A DNA stretch of 64,000 nucleotides from Acytostelium subglobosum LB1 (lineage: Eukaryota; Evosea; Eumycetozoa; Acytosteliales; Acytosteliaceae), in NCBI RefSeq assembly GCF_000787575.1, contig NW_012236528.1, forward strand, positions 1,338,576-1,402,575, written 5' to 3'. Positions 56,113 through 64,000 of this stretch are shown here, one piece after another. The number at the start of each line of letters is the position of its first letter. Position 1 is the stretch's first letter. Under the pieces are notes generated by a model. It had not been told where the DNA came from, searched no databases, and worked only from the letters and a program-made list of their open reading frames with translations. The position numbers and the translations under genes are program-made.

Positions 56113-59100
56113 CTATGAGTTGATGTATCCATATGTCTGTTTGGAGAATATTGGCTCATAGTAGTCGATCATGACGGTCATTACTTCGACAGGACATCCA
56201 AGGGTTGGTGCAAAGATGATGGCCAGATTGACGGTGGTCATCTTGGTAGTGGGCTCAAACGCCACAAGGTTCAGCAGTGAGCACAGATGATGCAGTATAC
56301 AACGGTTGGCCTCGGGCAGCAGCTTTAGAATGGCCGTGATTCCACTGATACGCATCGATATGGCGTCGGGCGAGTTGCCGCCCTCTCGCAAATTGTCCAA
56401 CTCGTCGGGGAAGTCCTCGGTGAACACCGTCTCAGGTATCTGTCGCAGGTACAGCTTGAGGATGCCCGTGACGACGTGCGGGTCGAGCTGGGCGTTCAGG
56501 TCGACGTCCTGGCCACTGTCAAACTCCTCCCTGGTCTTGGAGATTGCTGCCGCACTACCACTGATACGGAACAGGCCCTCCTCCTGAGTGCCCTTCTCAC
56601 GAAGATACTCCAATGACTTGAATATCAGATCGGGCATCAATGGATGTGCTCGGGCCGATCGCTGCACACCAACTCTCAGAGGTTGTCCAAATATCTTTGT
56701 ATCCGATGTGGCCGCATTATTCGAAGCAGCCGAGGTATTGTTAGCTGGAGTTGTTGTTGTAGTCGCTGTGGCTGTAAGTGTGGCGGTGTTAATCAATTGT
56801 GTCATGGGCTCGTTGGCTGTTGACACAACATACCATTCTCATCCTTGTTGAGTGACTTCTTGGCCTTTTGTGCCACTTCGGACACTTTGTTCTTTGTCAT
56901 GGCTGAGACGACACCCGCCTTCTTCTTGATGATGCTGAATGTTCCGGCGATACGTGAGCCAGAGGTGGGCGCCTCGCCATCTGGGTTCAAAGCATTGCCC
57001 TGTTGTTGTTGTTGCGGTTGATCAACCAAGGGTGTGTATTCTGATCGCTGTGTTGTTCCAAGCGGTGCTGCCTCCTGGAAAGTCGATGATTGTGATGATT
57101 GTGATGATTGTGATGATGTTGAATATGATGATATCGGCAATGTTGTGATTGGTGTAATTATTGGTCGGGTTGGTTCACTGTAGGTGTAGGTTCCATCAAA
57201 CTCGCGAGGCTTGTACTCCACTTGTCCTGTCGTCGATTCAAAGTCGACGTCCTTGTAGCGCAGACCTCGTGGTCGGTGACGCTCTTTAAATTGCACGACA
57301 TCATCCGAGCTGCCATGTTCATCGTCGCTGTCATCGTCGTCTACACGTGCGGTCACCAAAGTCTGCGATATATCTGGCATCGACTGATTCTTCTTGTGCG
57401 ATCGCACCACCTTGGACTGTGGCACAAACGTGCTGGCCGGTCCGCCTGGCGCTGCGGATGAAGTGGGTTTTGGCGCATTTGAGTTGGCCGGAACTGTTGG
57501 AAAGGCCGAAGACGCGATTGAAGTCGATACATTCGAGCTCGGCGCCGCCACTACCACCGTGGTCGTGGTGGTCTGAGGTGAGTTGGCTGGCGTGGCCGAT
57601 GACTGCTGCTGTGTCGCGCTGCTGGTGGTCGCGGCATTGTTGCCCATCTGAAGCTGCATGAGCATGGCGTCCACAGAGGCCATCGAGGTGCCAGGTGGTG
57701 TTTGAGGGGCACTCATCGATGTGCCAGTAGTCTGCTGCTGTTGCTGTTGCTGCTCGGCCATTGCAGCGGTCGGGATGACTGAGCGACGATAGCCAGGTGG
57801 AGGACCACCCCCACTTGGCATGGTCAGGTTGAGCTGGTTCAATCGGCTTTGAATGCTCTTTACATTGTCTGTTGTTGAAGTCGGAGGTGATGTGATCATC
57901 TGTTGGTTTGGTAATGATTGTTGTTGCTGTGACTGTGACTGTTGTTGTTGTGATTGAGTTATTGAGGTTGGACTGTCGCCAGGCTGTAGATTGGACATTG
58001 ATGTTGATGGTGAGTTGCTGGCGCTGGGCGGCGAGGGGATAGCTGATGCCCCCGACATCATAAGCCTCTCCCTGAATGACCCGCTGAGACTTCCGCTCAG
58101 ATTGCCACCGCCGCCTCCTGAAGTCATGGACGTTGTGCTTGACGTTGAAGAGTTGAGACTGCTGCTGGTGCTTCCTGACGACTCGGACAGCGCGGAGCTG
58201 GCGGCCGGAGATTGTGACGCCTGTGGCGGTCCAGGCTTCTTGGGGAGAGGCGCAGTGTTTGGCGCGCTCTGTGGCGGACTTGGACTGGTCGCCACCTGTG
58301 GTCTTGAATTTGGCACCGTTCCAGCTGATCGCGACAACAACTGATGTTGTTGAATGAATGCATCCTTATTATCACGAGCATCCTTCTCACGTTGTATCTG
58401 TTGTTGTTTCAATTGCTGTTGTTGTTGCAGTTGCGGCAGCACGCCCCTCGTCATAAACTTCTCTCTCTCCAACTTCCTATCCATCTTCTCCTTCTCCGAC
58501 AACTCATTATTGTTATTACTATTGCCAGCTGTCCTATTCATACTCCTAATACTACTTGGCTGTGTCTGTGTCTGCTGTGTCTGCTGTGTCTGTGAGGGTG
58601 TCTGTGAGGGCGAGGGTGAGGGTGAGGGTGTAGCCGGCGAAGACTTTGACGCGCCAAAGATTGGCGCGCCGCTGGCGGGTGAGGGTGGCACGGCTGAAGC
58701 AGGCGGAGGCTGTATCTGTCTCTTTTGTGGCGGAGGTGATATTTGTGGTTGTTGCTGTTGTTGCTGCTGTTGCTGCTGTTGAGCTTGAAGTTGTTGCTGA
58801 ACCTGTTGTTGCTGTTGCTGTTGCTGTTGTTGGAGTTGTTGAGCTTGTATCTGTTGCTGAACCTGTGGCGATATGACTACACGTGACTCAAACTGCTTGC
58901 GTACTAGCTTTGACTTCTCGGCGCGACCTACAAGATCGGACCGGTTGTTGAGCAATGCACATTGAGTCTTGTGTGTTGGCCAGTGTTGCATCTGATGCTC
59001 AGCACCACAATAGTACACGGATAGACAACCAGTGCACACTTGGACATTGGTGGATTCACACACAGCACAAACATGCGGTGGTGCTCCACTACTGTCATCA

Positions 59101-59117
59101 TGTTGTGTGCTTGTCAT
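56113..59117 (-). CDS. MYND zinc finger / RhoGAP protein
   Basis: Exon 1 59117-56834 and exon 2 56816-56113 encode 995 residues if a 17-nt intron is removed. Residues 14-53 form a MYND finger (CAVCESTNVQVC, CLSVYYCG, HWPTHKTQC), a protein-interaction module. About 650 residues of Gln/Ser/Pro/Thr-rich sequence follow. The C-terminal 200 residues are a RhoGAP domain, with FGQPLRVGVQ at the start, the arginine finger in EEGLFRISGSA and LPEANRCILHHLCSLLNLVA followed by MTTVNLAIIFAPTL. It should inactivate Rho-family GTPases. The proposed intron (56833-56817) is GTATGT...CAACAG and only 17 nt long. Alternatives are an assembly collapse or two separate genes. Confidence 0.82.
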
Positions 59118-60126
59118 CCTTCTTCTTCTTTTTCTTCTTTACTTTATCTCTCTGTAGATGTCTTGTCTTATAATATAAGTTTAAAATATCTCTATTTCTA
59201 AATGTATCTATATATCTATCTAATGTATATGTATATATGTATATATATGTATATATAATTATCACCTCGATTTCTCCGTTATGTGAATGTTCAGCACCAC
59301 CTCCCTCCAAGATATATCTCTCAGTGAAGTGATTGATGGACTGAGTGTGTGTGTGTTTACTGCAGTGTGAATGTGGTGATGGGATACATTGATAATCCTT
59401 GGTATTACCCCACACTCACTCACTAACATTCCATCACCAACAACACACCCCTTTGATTGTTGCTAATGATGTTATCAATCGGAGGTCCACACACCCACTG
59501 ATCAATCACGTGACCCATCAAACTATTAGTACCTTTTGTTATTTTTTTGATATTACGTGAAAAGTCGTCTTTCTTTGCAAATACATTCATACTTCTGACG
59601 CCATCAAAGAGTATTGTTGCACCTCGTAGTAAATAATTGAATAACATTGTTAGTTATTATTTGAAGAATAGATTCTTCCTACCTATTATTGTTATAACTA
59701 TTCGTGTCCCCAGACAGACAATGTAGCAATGAATATACAAGTTGCAAGTTGTTTGCATTGGGAAACAAGTACTCAAGTTTCACAATCAAGTGTCGAGTGT
59801 CTCATTTACAAGATGGAATATCTTGTTGTTCACAAGGATACAGTATAGATCACTTTCATGAAGTTCCACTCTGGAATAAGGTTAACAAGTTAATCAATCA
59901 ATCAATCAACTCGAATAATCATCGATTGAATCGAATCGAAGTTGCTTCGATGAGTATTGCAGTGGAAGTTTCAACGTAATGAAAGCGAGAGCGAGCGTGT
60001 GAACATCACATATTCATCCACCTTTGTCTTGCCCACGCACGAACATCACACATTCATTCATTCATTCACTCTTTAATCATCATAACAAATAATAATTATA
60101 TATTATTTTAGAGGAATAGAACAAGG
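59118..60126. other. Divergent promoter region with a possible small frame
   Basis: This 1-kb spacer separates the divergent MYND-RhoGAP and quinone oxidoreductase genes. It has TATATGTATATA runs (59220-59260), TGTGTGTG, CATTCATTCATT near 60050, and inverted words ATCGATTGAATCGAATCGAAG near 59928. One small minus-strand frame is listed separately. Confidence 0.5.
59423..59647 (-). CDS. Possible small protein or first exon
   Basis: A 74-residue frame with a true ATG at 59647 after AT-rich, leader-like sequence. It starts with MLFNYLLRGATILFDGVRSM, then FAKKDDFSRNIKKI, a mildly amphipathic and basic N-terminus, and codons are more gene-like than in the surroundings up to about 59540. The rest may be intron. 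A second coding-like piece on the same strand lies near 59270-59330. I do not recognise it. Confidence 0.25.
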   Translation of the reverse strand: MLFNYLLRGATILFDGVRSMNVFAKKDDFSRNIKKITKGTNSLMGHVIDQWVCGPPIDNIISNNQRGVLLVMEC

Positions 60127-61131
60127 ATGATGAGATCAGTACTTATTAAACAGTTTGGACCAGTGGAGAACTTGATATTGGGAACAACAGCATTGCCCGT
60201 GCCAAAGAATAATGAATTGCTTGTACGTGTCAAGGCATTCGGTTTGAACAGAGCTGATATATTGCAGAGACTAGGTCGTTATAATCCACCGGCAGGAGAG
60301 AGCGAGATCCTTGGTCTGGAGATGGCCGGTGTCGTCGAGAAGATTGGCGAAGGACATTCTGGTCGCTTCAAGGTCGGCGACCGTGTGTACGGACTGGTGG
60401 GCGGTGGCGCCTACGGCCAGTTCTGCACCATCCATTCCTCGAACGCCCTGCACATCCCCGCACACCTGGACTTTGTCAACGCCAGCGCGCTGCCAGAGGC
60501 TTGGCTCACCGCCTTCCAAGCGATGTATCTCGTCGGCAACTTCAAGCGTGGCCTCACCGTTCTGATCCATGCAGCGGCGAGCGGCGTCGGCACGGCACTC
60601 ATTCAGCTAGCCAAGGTTGGTGGAGCATCAAAGATCATCGGCACGGTTGGATCTGAGGACAAGGCCAAGTTTGTTCGTGACCTTGGCTGCACGCATACAA
60701 TCAACTACAAGGAGACACCTTCTTTCGCGACCGAGATTGAGACCATCACCGAGAAGAAGGGCGTGGATATGGTGTTTGACTATGTCGGCGCCAACTATTG
60801 GAATGACAATCTCAAGTCGCTGGCGATGGACGGCACAATGGTCATCCAGGGCACGATGTCTGGCGCCGTCGTCAAGGAGAACGCCAACATCGGAACGATC
60901 CTTCAGAAGAGACTGGTGATCAGAGGATCAACTCTCAGGTCCAGATCACTCGAGTACAAGGCAGACCTGATTGAGCAGTTTGACAAAGCATGCTCGCCAC
61001 ACTTTGACAATGGTACCCTAAAGGCTGTCGTCGACTCTGTCTACACGGTCGACCAGATCAAAGAGGCAACATCACACATGGAGGCCAATGCCAACATGGG
61101 AAAGATCATTGTCAAGGGATTCGAGGAGTAA
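60127..61131 (+). CDS. Quinone oxidoreductase, PIG3/TP53I3-like (MDR superfamily)
   Basis: A single exon of 334 residues, the usual length. Zinc-free medium-chain reductases of this type reduce quinones with NADPH. Landmarks: FGLNRADILQRLGRYNPPAG, ILGLEMAGVVEKIGEG, GDRVYGLVGGGAYGQFC, the nucleotide-binding HAAASGVGTALIQLAK and VDMVFDYVGANYW. The motif RADILQRxGxYxPPxG is typical of the PIG3 branch. The first of the two starting Met codons is used. It lies head to head with MYND-RhoGAP and converges with the GMC oxidoreductase, 133 bp between stops. Confidence 0.95.
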   Translation: MMRSVLIKQFGPVENLILGTTALPVPKNNELLVRVKAFGLNRADILQRLGRYNPPAGESEILGLEMAGVVEKIGEGHSGRFKVGDRVYGLVGGGAYGQFCTIHSSNALHIPAHLDFVNASALPEAWLTAFQAMYLVGNFKRGLTVLIHAAASGVGTALIQLAKVGGASKIIGTVGSEDKAKFVRDLGCTHTINYKETPSFATEIETITEKKGVDMVFDYVGANYWNDNLKSLAMDGTMVIQGTMSGAVVKENANIGTILQKRLVIRGSTLRSRSLEYKADLIEQFDKACSPHFDNGTLKAVVDSVYTVDQIKEATSHMEANANMGKIIVKGFEE

Positions 61132-61264
61132 CAACTGTGCACTCATTCAATCAATCACTGGAACTATTCCAATCACTCAATCAATCAACACAATCAATCA
61201 ATTAGAGATAACTTAAATACAATGTACAGGTTTATTATAAGATTGATATTAAGGGAGCCGCGTT

Positions 61265-63096
61265 TCAGGAGTACTTGTCCTGGATGATCAAGTCGGCAGC
61301 CTTCTCGGCAATGGCAATGACAGTGGCATGCATCAGGGAGTTGGGGATTGTGGGGATAATCGAGGCGTCCACAATCCTTAGGTTATTGACACCAATAACC
61401 TTTAGTCTACTGTCGACAACTGCCGTGGGATCGTTGGTGTTGCCCATCTTGGCGGTGCCGCACCAGTGCTGGTGGGCAATCGACGAGTTGCGCACCCAGT
61501 CACCGAGCTCGCTGGTGCTCAGCGTGCTGGGAGGGTTGACTGGCGTGGCTCGGTTGTTCATCGGTGGGAACGACATGATACGTCGTGTTTCCATGATGCC
61601 GCGGACAATCGTGTCGACGTCGGCCTGGTTGCTAAACATGTTGAAGTTGAGCTTGGGTGCCTGCAGGTAAAAGTCCACCGCCGACAGCGCAGTATTGCTG
61701 CCCAGGACGATTGAATGATTGTTTGGCGCTGGCTGACTGATTGACACTCCGACTGACATTGACTGGAAGGGGGTCGAGCTGCCCAGCACGCCTGGGAGTA
61801 TGAGCATCACATTCTCCGAGACACCTGTGGCCGAGGCGTTGGGTCGCAGCCATGCGCCAACCGAGAAGCCGGGCGTGCCCAGGATACCTCCACCGCCTGT
61901 CTGGAAGAGCAGGCTCTGGGAGAACATGTCGTAGAAGGTGGGTCGGTTGGACGTGGCGTTGTAGCTCCAGACGGTCAGCGCCAGGAAGTGATTCTGGAGG
62001 TTCTTGCCTACGCCCGTGCGGTTGGAGTACACATAAGGTATCTTTGACGAGTAGGTGGCCAGGTAACTTGCATCGCCCACACCAGAGTTGAGCAATATCT
62101 TTGGAGTGTTGAGTGCGCCTGCTGCCAGAATAACCTCCTTCAGTGCAGTGAATGTTGTCGAGACGCCAGTGGACACATTGTGCGCCAACACACTACTGGC
62201 GATGGGAGTTGGATTAAGTATTGGTTGGATAAAGTTGATCCTCAACACATGTATACCAGTCAGCAGTGTTAGATTTGGCTTGTTGAGCTTGGGCTTCAAG
62301 TACTTCTCAAAGGGCGACGAGCGAATTCCATTGGGATCGATGTTGAACTGGAAGTATCCACATCCATCACGAGTGTCATTCTGGAAGTCGGCGTTGAATG
62401 GCAGGCCGGCAGCATTACACGAGCTGATAAAGTCGGCGCCCTCCGAATCGAATGGGTGCGTGCCAACATTGATGGGGCCAGAGTGGCCGTGCAGGGTGGA
62501 GGCGGCCAAAGGTGGGTCCAGGATGGTCTCAGACTTGATAAAGTAGGGCAACATCGATGCAGCGTTCCATCCATTCACATTCCAGCCGTCATAATCCGTG
62601 CTGGTACCTCTATTAAACACCATTCCATTATGATTGCCACAACCTCCAGTGACCTTAGCCACACCAGCGCCTGCAATATCCCAGTTTGGACCTGTCAAAT
62701 ATGAACTTGACCAATAAAGAGGTACTTCATACTTTGTATAAACAGACTAATATGATTGATTGATTGATTGAGTGAGTTAGTGAGTTATGATGTATGATTG
62801 ATTGAATGAGTGATAGTGCGTTGATCACTTACTGTTGGTGTGTATGCCCCGTTGGCACCCATGTTACCTTGTGTGGCAACTACATCTCTATTGCCAAGGG
62901 CAAAGCTTGAACCTCCACCTGCTTCCAAGACGAGTACAGAGCTTCCATTATCTGCCAATCTTGAAGCAACAATACTACCAGATGAACCTGATCCAATAAT
63001 AATATAATCATATGTTAACTGGATTGATTGTCCAAGTTCCAAACACAACATAAACATAACAACAATTGTTATTATTTGTAAATTGATCCTTTGCAT
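61265..63096 (-). CDS. Secreted GMC-family FAD oxidoreductase
   Basis: Exons 63096-62833 and 62746-61265 encode 581 residues. The N-terminus has a signal peptide (IITIVVMFMLCLELG), followed by the FAD-binding YDYIIIGSGSSGSIVASRLA and VLVLEAGG. GMC signature 1 region reads GGCGNHNGMVFNRG, and signature 2 region ILAAGALNTPKILLNSG. The C-terminal active-site segment has HQHWCGTAKMG and NSLMHATVIAIAEKAADLI, corresponding to the paired catalytic residues of the family. The substrate (choline, alcohol, sugar or other) cannot be told. The junction rebuilds AYTPTSVYTKYEVPLYW. Secretion or an endosomal site is inferred. Confidence 0.92.
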
Positions 63097-64000
63097 ATTT
63101 AAATAATTTATAAATATGTTATATATAATATATTATATATTGTATATTGTATAACAATGAATGACCAATGATTGATTGATTGTTGTTGGATGGATGGATA
63201 TAGGATAATAAATATATATAAAGTATGGATGGATTGATTGATGGATATTATACTGGTGACAAACGATTTGATGATATAGTCGCCGTCGAATGAACCAGTT
63301 GGAAGGTGCCGAGAGTCGGTCCAAAGGTTGAGGAGAAGTGATGAGGTGTGTTTAGTGAAGTGAGTTGGCTAAGAGATATTTTAAACACTTGGATTGATTG
63401 ATTGAATTGATTGATTGATTGATGGCAATGTAAGGTGTTTGACGTGTGGATGATTTGTTGACGGAAACAAGAATACTTCCAAACAAGCCACCGGGCACTG
63501 GATTAAATAAAGCCTGGATTGGATGGATGGATTGGGATGGATGGATGGATGGACGGATGGATGGGTGGGCGAGCATCATGATGTGCACTACTCTCAATCA
63601 AGTAACACACAGACACTCACACACACGACATCACGTCCTCCTCCACAAACCAACCCAGAATTAAGAGTAACCTTTAAGAAGCGATGGACGATTGCGGGCA
63701 GTTATTAGTTGACTTTCTGATTGGAGATGTCAGTGTTGTAGAGGCGACCGCATCATCCATGCGGACACGCTGTCTGCCAGGCAACCAAGGAGGAGGACAT
63801 GGGCGTGTTAAGTGGTAGTTTGATTATGGGTAGCTGATGGATGGATGCATGGACGGACACAACACCAACAATGCGTAGTTTCAGAGTTTAGAGGAATCAG
63901 TGTCATCGGAGTTGGAGTTGGATGTGTGAGTGAGTGAGTGAGTGAGTGTGCGCCTGATGATAGTTTGATGTGATGTGTTGTTGATGTTGATGGTGTAGTG
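63097..64000. other. Upstream region of the GMC gene and window end
   Basis: AT-rich promoter-like sequence up to about 63230, then mixed sequence with TGATTGAT runs. It holds the GGAT repeat at 63515-63568, a small hairpin (CCGCAT-catcc-ATGCGG, about 63750) and a GAGT run near 63932-63950. I see no gene; one may start beyond the window. Confidence 0.5.
63515..63568. repeat. GGAT/TGGA tetranucleotide minisatellite
   Basis: About twelve degenerate GGAT units in a row, with occasional GGAC, GGGT and GGATT variants. It lies in the upstream spacer of the GMC oxidoreductase gene. Confidence 0.85.

Noticed and set aside
58354-58876. Cys/Val-rich plus-strand frames
   Set aside because: Antisense of Gln-coding CAG/CAA tracts in the MYND-RhoGAP gene.
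63515-63568. Regular repeats considered as a CRISPR-like array
   Set aside because: Tetranucleotide units without unique spacers in a eukaryotic genome; simple satellite.
1-64000. Search by eye for tRNA, snRNA and rRNA genes
   Set aside because: No spacer showed a B-box-like GGTTCGANNCC with matching arms or a recognisable U-RNA core; a tRNAscan/Infernal run would be decisive.

Overview
The window is nuclear DNA of a social amoeba (Dictyostelia). Evidence: a two-CH-domain, six-repeat ABP-120 gelation factor, tandem Drk/VSK-type receptor kinases, an FNIP-repeat F-box protein, a double hybrid histidine kinase, poly-Q/N/T tracts, many short GT-AG introns, and spacers and introns full of TGAT/ATTG tetranucleotide runs. 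Coding GC is near 50 percent, much higher than in Dictyostelium discoideum, so a GC-richer dictyostelid genus is likelier; I cannot name the species. A few N bases and two suspicious gene models suggest draft sequence.

Layout. 0-1.4 kb: a damaged Xi-class glutathione transferase. 1.8-6.7 kb (-): two tandem receptor kinases sharing a 275-bp identical tract. 7.4-8.0 kb (-): a MerT-like membrane protein fused to a heavy-metal-binding domain. 8.7-11.9 kb: lysosomal alpha-mannosidase. 12.0-14.7 kb (-): ABP-120. 15.5-16.7 kb: ZFPL1. 16.8-20.3 kb (-): diaphanous-type formin. 22.1-25.6 kb: double hybrid histidine kinase. 25.7-27.2 kb: SRm160-like splicing factor. 27.5-28.4 kb (-): urate oxidase. 28.7-34.6 kb: an accessory block holding two related unknown genes in the same orientation and, between them, a broken Polinton-like fossil, an FNIP gene, a truncated DNase II-like gene and a foldback palindrome.

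34.8-41.7 kb (-): a 2263-residue P-loop NTPase/LRR protein. 43.0-45.6 kb: a 13-TM protein joining a seven-TM region to a ferric-reductase/NOX-like core. 46.4-48.4 kb: CDK12-like kinase. 49.0 kb: ribosomal protein L32. 50.1-50.6 kb: SDHD. 51.1-53.1 kb: RluA-type pseudouridine synthase. 53.1-55.8 kb (-): NCA2-domain mitochondrial protein. 56.1-59.1 kb (-): MYND-RhoGAP protein with an apparent 17-nt intron. 60.1-61.1 kb: PIG3-like quinone oxidoreductase. 61.3-63.1 kb (-): secreted GMC oxidoreductase.

Most genes are ordinary single-copy cell-biology genes: actin cytoskeleton and Rho signalling (ABP-120, formin, RhoGAP), signalling (receptor kinases, histidine kinase), mitochondria (SDHD, NCA2, perhaps the RluA enzyme), transcription and splicing (CDK12, SRm160), and redox. 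Neighbouring 3' ends are often very close (35-135 bp). The most unusual items are the 7TM-ferric-reductase fusion, the NTPase-LRR giant, the MerT-HMA fusion, the gene-converted kinase pair, the Polinton-like fossil block and the 17-nt intron. I found no rRNA, tRNA or CRISPR array by eye. Exon boundaries were inferred by hand from GT/AG sites and reading frame.
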